Positions 1 through 8,591 of a stretch of 64,000 nucleotides of DNA are shown here, piece by piece. Both the position numbers and the translations under genes were made by a program. The stretch's first letter is position 1, and each line of letters starts with the position of its first letter. Source of the DNA: Flavobacterium terrigena. Lineage in GTDB: Bacteria; Bacteroidota; Bacteroidia; Flavobacteriales; Flavobacteriaceae. The notes beneath the pieces were generated by a model that had not been told where the DNA came from, did no database searches, and worked only from the letters and a program-made list of their open reading frames with translations. The stretch covers positions 496,001 to 560,000 of the forward strand of contig NZ_FNYA01000001.1 of NCBI RefSeq assembly GCF_900108955.1. The letters are read 5' to 3'.

Positions 1-971
1 TAGTTTTATTGTTCTCTTCTACATTACCAGAAATTATGTTGCATGACAATATTCATACCCCATTTAATTTTGATGTACCACTTTGGGCTCAAGGATTATT
101 GTTATTGTTCTCTGTAGGAATTCCGTTATTTTTCTTTGTATTAGTGGGTTTAAGATTATTAATTCCAAATACAAAATCAATTGGAAGTTATGCAAAATAT
201 ACATTGTTAGCACTTTGGTTAATTTCAATAGCATCTTTAACAATTGTAGGTATTAATTACGCAACAGAATTAAGTCATGATGGAAAAGTTTCTAAAAAAG
301 AATTACTTCCAATTGTAGCTTCTGATACGCTTGAAGTAAAATTTGTAACTAACGATTTCTTTTCGAAAAGCAATCATCAAATTTCAAATTTAAGAGTAAC
401 TCAAGATTCAACGAAACACGATATCATATATTCTAACAACGTAAACTTTCATTTAAAATATACAGATAAAACACAACCTTATATTATAGTTGAAAGAACT
501 GCACAAGGGAAAAACTTCAATGAAGCTAATAACAGAGCAGAAAAAATTAAATACAACTACAAATTTGTGGGAAAACAATTGCTTTTAGATAATTATTTCT
601 TAACTGATGTTCAGAATAAATTTAGAGGTCAAGAAGTGGATATTTACTTATACATGCCAGAAGGAATGGTGTATTATCCAAACAAAAATGTAGAACAATA
701 TTTAAGCGGACATAACTCTGATTATGACTACGGTTACGGACCAGAAGGTTACAGATATAAAGTAACTGAAAACGAGTTAAAATGTTTAGATTGTCCTCCA
801 AGTACGGAAAATGATGAAGAAGATACACAAATTGAAAATATTTCTGGAGAAATAATTGGTGATAACAGAGTAGAAACTACTAAAATTGAAAACGACAGTA
901 TTGAAAAAGTCTCAGTTAAAGTAAATGGAAAAGAGATCATTAACACGGAAGTGAGAAAATCTAAAAACTAA
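1..971 (+). CDS. PspC-like membrane protein, C-terminal part (5' truncated)
   Basis: The reading frame is open from the first complete codon (base 3), so the gene starts before the window; the TTG at 9 is internal. The visible part has two hydrophobic membrane segments about 25 and 60 codons in. A long hydrophilic region follows, ending in an acidic tail (NDEEDTQ) and a Lys/Glu-rich C-terminus. This layout, and the GIN-domain gene just downstream, match the C-terminal half of the flavobacterial PspC-domain envelope-stress proteins. The PspC domain itself would lie outside the window, so the family call rests on layout and context. A possible terminator lies at 1206-1234. Confidence 0.6.
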   Translation, partial: VLLFSSTLPEIMLHDNIHTPFNFDVPLWAQGLLLLFSVGIPLFFFVLVGLRLLIPNTKSIGSYAKYTLLALWLISIASLTIVGINYATELSHDGKVSKKELLPIVASDTLEVKFVTNDFFSKSNHQISNLRVTQDSTKHDIIYSNNVNFHLKYTDKTQPYIIVERTAQGKNFNEANNRAEKIKYNYKFVGKQLLLDNYFLTDVQNKFRGQEVDIYLYMPEGMVYYPNKNVEQYLSGHNSDYDYGYGPEGYRYKVTENELKCLDCPPSTENDEEDTQIENISGEIIGDNRVETTKIENDSIEKVSVKVNGKEIINTEVRKSKN

Positions 972-1069
972 TTATTTAACAAAACTTTATACATTTGTTA
1001 AAAGGTAGTTGAGAAAATTTTAATAATTTTACAACACTAAAAAAATCAAAGAACTAAATAAAAAAAATT

Positions 1070-1144
1070 ATGATACAATTTGTAATAAAAGTAATTGATG
1101 TTGCTGTACAATTAGTGATTCAATTCATAGAAAGCATATTTTAG
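1070..1144 (+). CDS. Possible 24-aa amphipathic hydrophobic peptide
   Basis: A short ATG frame in the gap between the PspC-like and GIN-domain genes. It encodes 24 residues starting MIQFVIKVIDV and ending FIESIF. Hydrophobic residues alternate with sparse charged ones (K7, D10, E22), which would suit an amphipathic helix at a membrane. A terminator-like hairpin lies about 60 nt after its stop. Nothing but composition and position supports translation; I know no family for it. It may be a chance frame. Confidence 0.25.
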   Translation: MIQFVIKVIDVAVQLVIQFIESIF

Positions 1145-1205
1145 TACAAAAAACAATAAATTTTTTCGGTAGGGTTTTCCTATAAATTCTACACGCATAT
1201 CATAT

Positions 1206-1234
1206 AAATCCCGATTTTTTTCGGGATTTTTTTT
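1206..1234 (+). terminator. Rho-independent terminator
   Basis: Inverted repeat AAATCCCGA / TCGGGATTT with a short T loop, followed by a T run. It closes the upstream transcript just before the GIN-domain gene. Confidence 0.7.
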
Positions 1235-1236
1235 AA

Positions 1237-1244
1237 TATATTTG
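1237..1244 (+). promoter_or_regulatory. Bacteroidota -7 promoter element
   Basis: TATATTTG fits the TAnnTTTG -7 consensus and lies 25 nt before the ATG at 1269. No clear TTTG -33 element is visible. Its position argues against translation starting upstream at the TTG at 1242. Confidence 0.5.
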
Positions 1245-1268
1245 CCAAACAAAATAAAAAACATAAAA

Positions 1269-2108
1269 ATGACAAAAAAATTTACACTCTTCGTTATCAC
1301 ATTGTTTAGCTTAACTATTGCCTCAGCTCAAGTTAAATTAGAAAAAATTAAAGGTTCAAAAATTGTTACTATTTCAGTAAAAGAAGTGGAATCTTTCGAA
1401 AATGTTGAAATTGAAGAATTTTTAGATGTGTATTTTGTAAAATCAGAAAAACAATCAATTGAAATTGAAGCAGACGACAATTTACACGACATTATTAGTT
1501 ACAACGTTTTAGGAAATACTTTAAAATTAACAGCTTTAAAACAACCAACTGGTGAAAAAAAGGTTGCTATTAGAGTAAACTATACAGATAGCTTAAAAAC
1601 TATTGTAGCCCGTCACGACAGTAAAATAAATGCTATTGCTGATATTAATTTAGAAAACATTACAATTAAGAATTTCGATAGATCACAATCATTTTTAAAC
1701 ATCAGATCTACGAATTTTACTTTAATTATGACAGATAAATCGAAAGCTGAAATTAACGTGAAATCAGATAAAGCTGTTGTTGAATTAAGTAAAGATGCGA
1801 AAGTAAAAGGATTAATTGCGTCACCAGAAGCTAAAATCGATTTATACCAAAAAGCAGACGCTGAAATTGAAGGCGATGCACAAATTGCCAAAATCAGATT
1901 GGACAATAATGCCAATTTAATTGCGAAAAAATTTACGGTAAAGGATATGGAATTGGTTGCAGAAAGCTACACCAAATGCTCTGTAAACGCTCAAAAATCT
2001 ATTGAAATATCAGCATCAGGAAAAACCGAAATCGATTTATTGGGTGAACCAAAAGTAGATTTAAAAGTGTTCACAAACAGCGCAATTTTATATAAGAAAG
2101 AGAAATAA
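1269..2108 (+). CDS. Secreted GIN-domain protein (DUF2807)
   Basis: 279 aa with an N-terminal signal peptide ending near ASAQ (residues 1-21). After it comes a repetitive beta-rich region with many short strands of alternating polar and hydrophobic residues. That is the pattern of the GIN domain (DUF2807, 'putative auto-transporter adhesin head'), which is common in Bacteroidota and often sits beside PspC-type proteins. The protein is probably periplasmic or surface exposed; its function is unknown. I chose the ATG at 1269 because the signal peptide begins there and a -7 element lies just upstream. The next gene follows after 4 nt, so they are probably co-transcribed. Confidence 0.75.
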   Translation: MTKKFTLFVITLFSLTIASAQVKLEKIKGSKIVTISVKEVESFENVEIEEFLDVYFVKSEKQSIEIEADDNLHDIISYNVLGNTLKLTALKQPTGEKKVAIRVNYTDSLKTIVARHDSKINAIADINLENITIKNFDRSQSFLNIRSTNFTLIMTDKSKAEINVKSDKAVVELSKDAKVKGLIASPEAKIDLYQKADAEIEGDAQIAKIRLDNNANLIAKKFTVKDMELVAESYTKCSVNAQKSIEISASGKTEIDLLGEPKVDLKVFTNSAILYKKEK

Positions 2109-2112
2109 TATA

Positions 2113-2520
2113 ATGAAGAAAGATATTATTATTCCAGAAGTGGAAAACGTATATATTGTTGCTATCAAAGAATGGAATGAAGATTTTGGAGAAAATTCTT
2201 GGTATGCTTACATCTTAAATAATAGTTCAGAAAAATTAGAAATGGCCATGGTAGTTTCTAGTGCCTCTGGAATCATTAATAACGAAGAAAGAAAAACAGG
2301 AAGTTTCCGTCATGCGTTCAACGAAGTGTTACCAGAAACGGCCATCAAAGTAGAATTGTTAGAAAATAACGTTTTACAACTAAATAACCATTTTATGTTA
2401 ACTTATTTTCTTAATGGAAAATTATACGATAAAAACTTTATATTTGAAGCTAATTCCATAAAAGAAGAAAACACTTCTGAATTACACTCAATTAATAGAT
2501 TAGGAGTAATTGGAAAATAA
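2113..2520 (+). CDS. Conserved hypothetical protein, cytoplasmic
   Basis: 135 aa, acidic, with no signal peptide or membrane segment. The first half is beta-rich and begins MKKDIIIPEVENVYIVAIKE. Relatives in Flavobacteria are, as I recall, sometimes labelled phenylalanyl-tRNA synthetase alpha subunit, but nothing here resembles a synthetase domain and the length is far too short. It follows the GIN-domain gene by 4 nt and is followed 17 nt later by a secreted protein, so it is probably the middle gene of a three-gene unit. No function can be assigned. Confidence 0.65.
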   Translation: MKKDIIIPEVENVYIVAIKEWNEDFGENSWYAYILNNSSEKLEMAMVVSSASGIINNEERKTGSFRHAFNEVLPETAIKVELLENNVLQLNNHFMLTYFLNGKLYDKNFIFEANSIKEENTSELHSINRLGVIGK

Positions 2521-2537
2521 CTTTAAAAAACATTAAT

Positions 2538-3041
2538 ATGAAAAAATTAATCTTACTACTACTTATTACATTTTCAACAAGCTTTTATGCACAAAACGCT
2601 AGAGTTGAATTTAACAAAAATTCAGAATTATTTATAAACGCACAATTAGTTAACAATCAAACCACTTTTGCGAAAATTGTTGAATTACTTGGTCAACCAG
2701 AATTAGTTAAAGAATCTAAATCTGGTGTAAAAAATTACACTTATGCTAATCAAGGGATTGCTTTCAAAGTGTATAACGACAAACTTACAATGATTGGTTT
2801 CAATTATAATTGGGATGGCGACAAAAATTTTCCAAGCACAAGTTTTACAGGAGTAGCAGTAATTGGTTCTGTTCAACTAGATAATAATACGAACAAAGAA
2901 TTCATGAAAAAAATTGATTTTGCAAAATTTGAATTAGCTTTTATGGATGTATATATCGCAAAAGCTTTAAACAATGCAATAATGGTTGGTTTTAAAAATG
3001 ATAAAATCACACAAATTAGTTTCGAATTTAAACCAGAATAA
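2538..3041 (+). CDS. Secreted hypothetical protein
   Basis: 167 aa with a clear signal peptide (MKKLILLLLITFSTSFYAQ, cleavage after about residue 19). The mature protein of about 148 aa has no recognised motif or cysteines and is predicted to be a small soluble beta/alpha protein in the periplasm. It is the last gene of the run starting at 1269 and is followed by a strong terminator. The family is not recognised. Confidence 0.6.
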   Translation: MKKLILLLLITFSTSFYAQNARVEFNKNSELFINAQLVNNQTTFAKIVELLGQPELVKESKSGVKNYTYANQGIAFKVYNDKLTMIGFNYNWDGDKNFPSTSFTGVAVIGSVQLDNNTNKEFMKKIDFAKFELAFMDVYIAKALNNAIMVGFKNDKITQISFEFKPE

Positions 3042-3060
3042 ATTCTATTTTAAAATAATT

Positions 3061-3106
3061 AAACCGCAAATTCAAAGAATAAAATCGATGAATCTGCGGT
3101 TTTTTT
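3061..3106 (+). terminator. Rho-independent terminator
   Basis: Long stem AAACCGCAAATTC / GAATCTGCGGTTT with one mismatch, followed by six further Ts. It separates the 1269-3041 unit from the GH92 gene. Confidence 0.75.
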
Positions 3107-3189
3107 AATCCCAATAATCTCATTTTATTTCCCATAAAATTGCTTTTTCCAATTAGTTTGTTGAAATTTACAACAACAACAGAAACATT

Positions 3190-5982
3190 ATGAGACAAGC
3201 ACTTTTACTACTACTATTCCCTACGTTTTTATTTTCACAAAATTTCCAACAACACGTCAATCCATTTATTGGAACAGGCGGACACGGACATACTTTTCCT
3301 GGCGCAACAGTTCCTTACGGAATGGTACAATTGTCTCCTGATACAAGAATTGATGGAAGTTGGGACGGTTGTGGTGGTTATCATTACGATGATGCTACTA
3401 TCTACGGATTTTCGCACACACACTTAAACGGAACAGGTGTTTCCGATTTTGGCGACATTATGTTAATGCCAACAATGGGCGAACCTTCTTTTGATAATAA
3501 AGTGTATTCTTCTACATTTTCACATGCTAATGAAAAAGCTTCCGCTGGATTTTATTCGGTAAAATTAGACAAACATAATATCGATGTCCGTTTAACGTCT
3601 TCCACACGAGTTGGTTTCCAAGAATATACTTTCAATAACGCTGGAAATGCTAATATTATCTTGGATTTAAATCATAGAGATAAATTACTAGAAGGAAGAA
3701 TTCGTGTAATTAATGATAAAACTATTGAAGTTTTACGTAGAAGTGAAGCTTGGGCGCGTGACCAATATGTGTATGCGCGAATTGAGTTTAATGTAGCATT
3801 TAAAAAGACACTTTCTAAATCATCTAGAGGTGAAGATTTTAAAAATGGAATTGAATCAAGTGCAATAATTTTCTCTAAACAAGTCAAAAAAGGCGAAAAA
3901 ATATTAGTCAAAGTGTCACTTTCACCAACGAGTTATGATGGTGCAAAATTAAACAGTTCAGAAATTACTCATTGGGATTTCGAAAAAGCAAAAACAGCTG
4001 CTCAAGCACTTTGGAATAAAGAATTATCTAAAATTGAAATTACAGAAACTGATAAAAACAAATTAGCAGTTTTCTACACAGCGTTATATCACACAATGAT
4101 GCAACCGAACATTGCAGAAGATATCGATGGAAAATATCGTGGTCGTGATAACAAAATTCACATCGCGGATACATTTGATTATTATACTGTTTTTTCACTT
4201 TGGGATACGTTCAGAGCTGCTCACCCACTTTATACTTTAATTGATAAAAAAAGAACTGCAGATTATATCAACACATTTATCGCACAATACGAACAAGGCG
4301 GAAGATTACCAGTTTGGGAATTGGCTTCTAACGAAACAGATTGTATGATTGGTTATCATTCGGTTTCTGTTATGGCAGATGCGATGGTAAAAGGCATTAA
4401 AGGTTTCAATTATGAAAAAGCTTTTCAAGCAGCAAAACATTCGGCAATGCTAGATCATTTAGGATTAGATGCTTATAAAAAACAAGGTTTTATTTCTATG
4501 GACGACGAACATGAAAGTGTATCAAAAACAGTAGAATATGCTTATGACGATTGGTGTATTGCGCAAATGGCTCAGATTTTAAACCATAAAGAAGATTATG
4601 AATACTTCATGAAACGTTCTCAAAATTGGAAAAATATTTTCGATAAAGAAACGGGTTTTATGCGTCCAAAGAAAAATGGTGGATGGTTTAGCCCATTCGA
4701 TGCTAAAGAAATCAATAACAATTTTACAGAAGGAAATTCTTGGCATTACTCCTTTTTTGTACCACAAGATATTCCTGGAATGATTGAAGCGTATGGCGGA
4801 CCAGAAAAATTTGAAGCGAAATTAGACGAAATGTTCACCAGTGAAAGTAAAACAACAGGTCGTGAACAAGCGGATGTCACGGGTTTAATTGGACAATACG
4901 CTCAAGGAAACGAACCTAGTCATCACATGGCATATTTATATAACTACATTGGCAAACCAGAAAAAACGAAAGAAAAAGTACATTTCATTTTAAATGAATT
5001 TTACAAAAACGCACCAGACGGTTTAATTGGCAATGAAGATTGCGGACAAATGAGTGCGTGGTATGTGTTGAGTTCGATTGGTTTATATCAAGTAACTCCA
5101 GGACAAGATTTTTGGCAAACTACAGATAAACCTTATTTCTCAAAAGTTAATGTAAAATTAGAAAATGGAAAATCACATTTTGTCAGTTTACCTAATGAAA
5201 GAACAGGTTTATTAAATCAAGAAGGTAAAGAAACTATAACGGAAAAATCTTTTGATAAAATCATACCAGTTCCAACTATTCAAACAGAAAGCAAATCATT
5301 TAAAGACAAAATGAAAGTGGAGATTCATTCTCAAAATCCATCTGATGTTATTTATTATACTACAAATGATGCAACTGCAAAATTGGATGATAGAATATTT
5401 ATAAAATATACCAAACCATTTACAATTGATGTAACCACAAATGTATTTGCTTATACGGAAAACAACGGTCAAAAAAGCAACACTATTTCAGGAACTTTCT
5501 ATAAAAAACCAAACGATTACACTATTAAAATTAAATCAAAATACGATCCGCAATATCATGCTGGTGGACCAGATGGTTTATTAGATGGAATTTTTGGAGA
5601 TAAAAATTGGAGAAAAGGTGATTGGCAAGGCTACCAAAGTCAGGATTTTGAAGCCGTAATTGATAGAAAAGAAATTTTGCCAATTACTTCAATTAGTGCC
5701 AATTTTCTACAACACACACGTTCATGGATTATGATACCAAAATCAGTAGAATTTTATGTTTCTAACGACAATATCAATTTCACTTTAGTTGAAACTTTAA
5801 CGCATTCTATCGATCCTAAAAACTATGAAGATGAAATCATACATGATTTTTCAACTTCAAAGAAAATAACTTCAGCGCGTTATATAAAAGTTATTGCTAA
5901 AAATTATGGCAAACTTCCAGAATGGCACCAAGGCGCAGGTGGTGACGCCTATATTTTTATTGATGAGATTACGGTGAAATAA
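3190..5982 (+). CDS. GH92 family alpha-1,2-mannosidase
   Basis: 930 aa exported protein with a signal peptide (residues 1-16, ending FLFSQ). The N-terminal block NPFIGTGGHGHTFPGATVPYG is diagnostic of glycoside hydrolase family 92, the Ca2+-dependent inverting exo-alpha-mannosidases. The family's later blocks EGNSWHYSFFVPQD (from E514) and GNEDCGQMSAWY (N615-E616-D617) hold the expected acidic catalytic residues. After about residue 700 comes a chitobiase-C-like beta domain (YYTTNDATAKLDDR). A discoidin-like module of about 150 aa ends the protein; both extra modules probably bind glycan. It is monocistronic and not in a visible polysaccharide utilisation locus. It probably trims mannose from N-glycans or mannans. 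Substrate linkage is inferred from the family only. Confidence 0.92.
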   Translation: MRQALLLLLFPTFLFSQNFQQHVNPFIGTGGHGHTFPGATVPYGMVQLSPDTRIDGSWDGCGGYHYDDATIYGFSHTHLNGTGVSDFGDIMLMPTMGEPSFDNKVYSSTFSHANEKASAGFYSVKLDKHNIDVRLTSSTRVGFQEYTFNNAGNANIILDLNHRDKLLEGRIRVINDKTIEVLRRSEAWARDQYVYARIEFNVAFKKTLSKSSRGEDFKNGIESSAIIFSKQVKKGEKILVKVSLSPTSYDGAKLNSSEITHWDFEKAKTAAQALWNKELSKIEITETDKNKLAVFYTALYHTMMQPNIAEDIDGKYRGRDNKIHIADTFDYYTVFSLWDTFRAAHPLYTLIDKKRTADYINTFIAQYEQGGRLPVWELASNETDCMIGYHSVSVMADAMVKGIKGFNYEKAFQAAKHSAMLDHLGLDAYKKQGFISMDDEHESVSKTVEYAYDDWCIAQMAQILNHKEDYEYFMKRSQNWKNIFDKETGFMRPKKNGGWFSPFDAKEINNNFTEGNSWHYSFFVPQDIPGMIEAYGGPEKFEAKLDEMFTSESKTTGREQADVTGLIGQYAQGNEPSHHMAYLYNYIGKPEKTKEKVHFILNEFYKNAPDGLIGNEDCGQMSAWYVLSSIGLYQVTPGQDFWQTTDKPYFSKVNVKLENGKSHFVSLPNERTGLLNQEGKETITEKSFDKIIPVPTIQTESKSFKDKMKVEIHSQNPSDVIYYTTNDATAKLDDRIFIKYTKPFTIDVTTNVFAYTENNGQKSNTISGTFYKKPNDYTIKIKSKYDPQYHAGGPDGLLDGIFGDKNWRKGDWQGYQSQDFEAVIDRKEILPITSISANFLQHTRSWIMIPKSVEFYVSNDNINFTLVETLTHSIDPKNYEDEIIHDFSTSKKITSARYIKVIAKNYGKLPEWHQGAGGDAYIFIDEITVK

Positions 5983-5988
5983 AAAAAC

Positions 5989-6021
5989 AACCCTCTCAGG
6001 GTTTAAAACCCTGAGAGGGTT
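5989..6021. repeat. Perfect 16-bp palindrome (REP-like, may terminate transcription)
   Basis: Arms AACCCTCTCAGGGTTT (5989-6004) and its exact reverse complement (6006-6021) are separated by one base. It lies directly after the GH92 stop and 18 nt before the acetyltransferase start. It has no long T run, so it is not a standard terminator. A related GGGT-containing palindrome occurs at 60413-60454, which suggests a dispersed repeat family. Confidence 0.7.
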
Positions 6022-6038
6022 AATAATAAAATATAAAA

Positions 6039-6575
6039 ATGAACTTCGAAACCTTAGAAACAGAAAGACTAATCTTGAGAAAACTTTCTCCAGAAGATTT
6101 TAAATACGTTTTTGCCAACTATTCAAAAGATGAAATCATGTCATTTTTTGGCTTTAAAACGGAAGAAGAATTTCAGACTGGGAAACAAAAATCAGATAAA
6201 GGTTATGCCACTCATAACAGAAGTATTGCCTTTTTTCAATTGATTGATAAAACCTCAAATGCAGTTATTGGTGCATGCGGATTTAATAATTGGTATTTTG
6301 ATCATCGTCGTGCAGAAATTGGTTATAATATGATTGGTGAGGGTTTCAAAAATCAAGGATTTATGTCGGAAGCATTAGAAAAAATCATAGATTATGGTTT
6401 CACAGAAATGAATTTACACCGAATAGAAGCACTTGTAGGAACTGAAAATATTCCTTCTTTAAAGTTGATGAAAAAGTTTGGTTTTACTCAAGAAGGCGTT
6501 TTAAAACAACACTATTTTATTAACGACAAATTTGAAGATTCTGTCATTTTTTCGAGATTGGTTTCGGATACATAA
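6039..6575 (+). CDS. GNAT family N-acetyltransferase (RimJ/RimL-like)
   Basis: 178 aa. The N-terminus FETLETERLILRKLSPEDF is the classic start of the RimJ/RimL (Acetyltransf_3) subgroup. The acetyl-CoA binding region is visible as EIGYNMIGEGFKNQGFMSEA, near residues 89-108. The family acetylates protein N-termini, antibiotics or small amines; the substrate here is unknown. It is cytoplasmic. It is followed 10 nt later by a lipoprotein gene, so the two may be co-transcribed, although the products look unrelated. Confidence 0.85.
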   Translation: MNFETLETERLILRKLSPEDFKYVFANYSKDEIMSFFGFKTEEEFQTGKQKSDKGYATHNRSIAFFQLIDKTSNAVIGACGFNNWYFDHRRAEIGYNMIGEGFKNQGFMSEALEKIIDYGFTEMNLHRIEALVGTENIPSLKLMKKFGFTQEGVLKQHYFINDKFEDSVIFSRLVSDT

Positions 6576-6585
6576 TTCTATAAAA

Positions 6586-7080
6586 ATGAAAAATAAAACA
6601 CACTTTATCTTATTGTTTATAGTTAGCATTGGTCTATTAGCAGCATGTTCTGTTAAAAACAACAACTATCAACTTACCAAAAATTACAAACCAGATGATG
6701 TTGCACTTTACAACACAATTATAGCCTTAGATAGTGCATTTTTCCATACATATAATACTTGCGAAATCAATTTGAAAAAGTATGCTGAATTCTACGATGA
6801 AAACATAGAATTTTATCACGATAATGGTGGTTTTATAAATTCGAAGAAAGACTTGGTAGAAGGAACAAAAAATAATATCTGCGGAAAAGTAACTCGAGAA
6901 TTAGTAAAAGGAAGTATTGAAGTCTATCCAACTAAAGATTTTGGTGCAATTGAAATCGGTTTACATAAATTTCATAATAAAAGAGAACCTAAAAGCGATC
7001 CGAAAGTGGGGAGATTTACAATAATCTGGAAAAAAACAAATTCAGATTGGAAAATTGTAAAAGTAATTAGCTTACATTAA
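6586..7080 (+). CDS. DUF4440 / NTF2-like lipoprotein
   Basis: 164 aa with a lipoprotein signal peptide and lipobox LLAAC (lipidated C21). The mature part is about 140 aa. It has the NTF2-like/DUF4440 pattern (YAEFYDENIEFYHDNGGF ... WKKTNSDWKIVKV), a small alpha+beta cone fold often used for ligand binding. I chose the ATG at 6586 because the signal peptide begins there; the upstream in-frame ATG at 6532 lies inside the acetyltransferase gene. It probably faces the periplasm. Ligand and role are unknown. Confidence 0.75.
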   Translation: MKNKTHFILLFIVSIGLLAACSVKNNNYQLTKNYKPDDVALYNTIIALDSAFFHTYNTCEINLKKYAEFYDENIEFYHDNGGFINSKKDLVEGTKNNICGKVTRELVKGSIEVYPTKDFGAIEIGLHKFHNKREPKSDPKVGRFTIIWKKTNSDWKIVKVISLH

Positions 7081-7083
7081 TTT

Positions 7084-7953
7084 CTAAACCAACTCCTTAA
7101 AGCCTTTCGGAGTCAAATTCGTATATTTTTTAAAAACTTTAGTAAAATAAGAATAATTTTCAAACCCTAACTCGTTGGCCACTTCTCCAATTGTCATATT
7201 ATTGGCTGATAACAAGCGCTTACTTTCTAAAATGATTTTGTTGTAAATAAATTCGGTTAATGTAATGTTTAAAATATTTTTACAAATTCTGTTCAAATGT
7301 TTCAAACTCATATTCATTTTATCCGCATAAAAAGAAGGCAATTTTTCAGTTTTAAAATATTGATTGACCAATTGTTCCAATTCATTAATTTTGACATTAT
7401 AAGAATGCAAATTATGATCTTGTTGTGATTCATAAATTCTAGCTAATTCGATATGAATAACATCTAGAAGATTTAATAATTTATCTATTTTTTTGAATTC
7501 ATTTTTGTTGTTTTCTTCTAATAATAACTTAAAATAAGTAGAAATTTCCTGGGTTTGAATTTCGTTTAAAATCATTTCTGGTGAATTCTTCAAATCTCGA
7601 TAAAACGAATATTCGTCAATTTGCTTATTTCCAAAATACACATTGTACACTTCTTGAGAATAAAACGCAATATAACCACCAATATCTTCGGAAAGTTGCC
7701 AACTATGGACTTGGCCAGGTTTCAAAACAAATAAAGAATTCGGTTGAATAGCATACGTATTAAAATCGATGGTGTGAAAACCAGAACCCTTCGTAAAAAG
7801 CACTAACAAATAAAAATTATGACTGTGCGAATTTTCAATAAAATCATTAGCAATTAGATGCGTTTTAAAGTCATTAAAATACAAATCATTTTCCTCAGAA
7901 TGACAATTGAATTTCTTAATTTGATAAACGGGTAATTTTTCCATACTACACAA
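7084..7953 (-). CDS. AraC family transcriptional regulator
   Basis: 289 aa. The N-terminal half is a cupin-like ligand domain (FKTHLIANDFIENSHSHNFY; NSLFVLKPGQVHSWQ). The C-terminal 100 residues are an AraC-type double helix-turn-helix ending LGFENYSYFTKVFKKYTNLTPKGF, the family signature. The start could be the ATG at 7953 or the in-frame ATG at 7944 (MEKLPV), which looks more usual. The gene is divergent from the DUF983 gene, sharing about 80 nt of intergenic DNA. Ligand and targets cannot be read from the sequence; autoregulation or control of the neighbour is possible. Confidence 0.88.
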   Translation of the reverse strand: MCSMEKLPVYQIKKFNCHSEENDLYFNDFKTHLIANDFIENSHSHNFYLLVLFTKGSGFHTIDFNTYAIQPNSLFVLKPGQVHSWQLSEDIGGYIAFYSQEVYNVYFGNKQIDEYSFYRDLKNSPEMILNEIQTQEISTYFKLLLEENNKNEFKKIDKLLNLLDVIHIELARIYESQQDHNLHSYNVKINELEQLVNQYFKTEKLPSFYADKMNMSLKHLNRICKNILNITLTEFIYNKIILESKRLLSANNMTIGEVANELGFENYSYFTKVFKKYTNLTPKGFKELV

Positions 7954-8012
7954 ATGTCTTTATATTACCTTTTTTAGCGAATATAAGAAACTTTTCGCAC
8001 ATGGATAAGTCT

Positions 8013-8020
8013 TAATTTTG
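8013..8020 (+). promoter_or_regulatory. -7 promoter element for the DUF983 gene
   Basis: TAATTTTG matches TAnnTTTG and lies 18 nt before the ATG at 8038, which implies a very short leader. Confidence 0.45.
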
Positions 8021-8037
8021 CATAAAAATAATTGATT

Positions 8038-8400
8038 ATGTTACAAACTATCAAACACATATTAAATAATGATTGTCCAAACTGTTATAAAGGAAAAGTT
8101 TTTAGAGATAAAAGTTTTTTCTTCAGCATTGGTTTCCCAAAAATGAACGAATATTGTAGTCATTGTAATAACAAATTTGAAAAAGAACCTGGTTATTTCT
8201 TTGGCTCCATGTTTGTGAGTTACGGTTTAGGCGTTGGCGAAGCGATAATTACCTATTTCATCGCACATCAATTTTTTGAAAAAACTATCGATTTAAGAAT
8301 GATTCCAATTATTGCTGGTGTGATTTTATTACTATCTTCTTTCAACCTAAGATTATCAAGAATGATTTGGATTTATATGTTTAAGAACTATTCGAATTAA
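8038..8400 (+). CDS. DUF983 membrane protein
   Basis: 120 aa. Two CxxC pairs (CPNCYKG near residue 14 and CSHCNNKF near residue 40) form a likely zinc ribbon. The block EKEPGYFFGSMFVSYG and two C-terminal membrane helices follow. This is the layout of DUF983 proteins, small inner-membrane proteins of unknown function. I chose ATG 8038 rather than the in-frame TTG at 8032 because it is a standard start close behind the -7 element. After the stop, 8401-8590 holds only A+T-rich DNA and the promoter of the next gene. Confidence 0.8.
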   Translation: MLQTIKHILNNDCPNCYKGKVFRDKSFFFSIGFPKMNEYCSHCNNKFEKEPGYFFGSMFVSYGLGVGEAIITYFIAHQFFEKTIDLRMIPIIAGVILLLSSFNLRLSRMIWIYMFKNYSN

Positions 8401-8533
8401 TCTTATTAAACATATAAGTTTTTTTTCCACATAGTTTACTTTGTTGTACTTGGAATTTAGGCACTTCGCTTGAAATAGATAAAATAGTTCCACTTAGAAA
8501 TATTAAAATCGATTGAAAAAAAATATATTTTTA

Positions 8534-8564
8534 TTGTTTTTCAATAAATTTTTATTGATATTTG
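8534..8564 (+). promoter_or_regulatory. Promoter of the DUF2975/XRE pair
   Basis: A TTG (8534-8536) lies 20 nt before GATATTTG (8557-8564), one base off the TAnnTTTG -7 consensus. The ATG at 8592 follows by 27 nt. Confidence 0.4.
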
Positions 8565-8591
8565 CATCATCAACTTTTAATATTTAAAATT

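Noticed and set aside
1070..1144. Homologue of staphylococcal phenol-soluble modulins
   Set aside because: Only composition and helix periodicity resemble them; no basis for homology in this phylum.
1112..1300. A 62-aa minus-strand frame
   Set aside because: It runs through the terminator and promoter of the GIN-domain gene and has no family resemblance.
2113..2520. Phenylalanyl-tRNA synthetase alpha subunit
   Set aside because: 135 aa with no synthetase motifs; the name is a propagated error.
8032..8037. TTG start for the DUF983 gene
   Set aside because: An ATG six bases later gives a standard start, and the -7 element position fits it.
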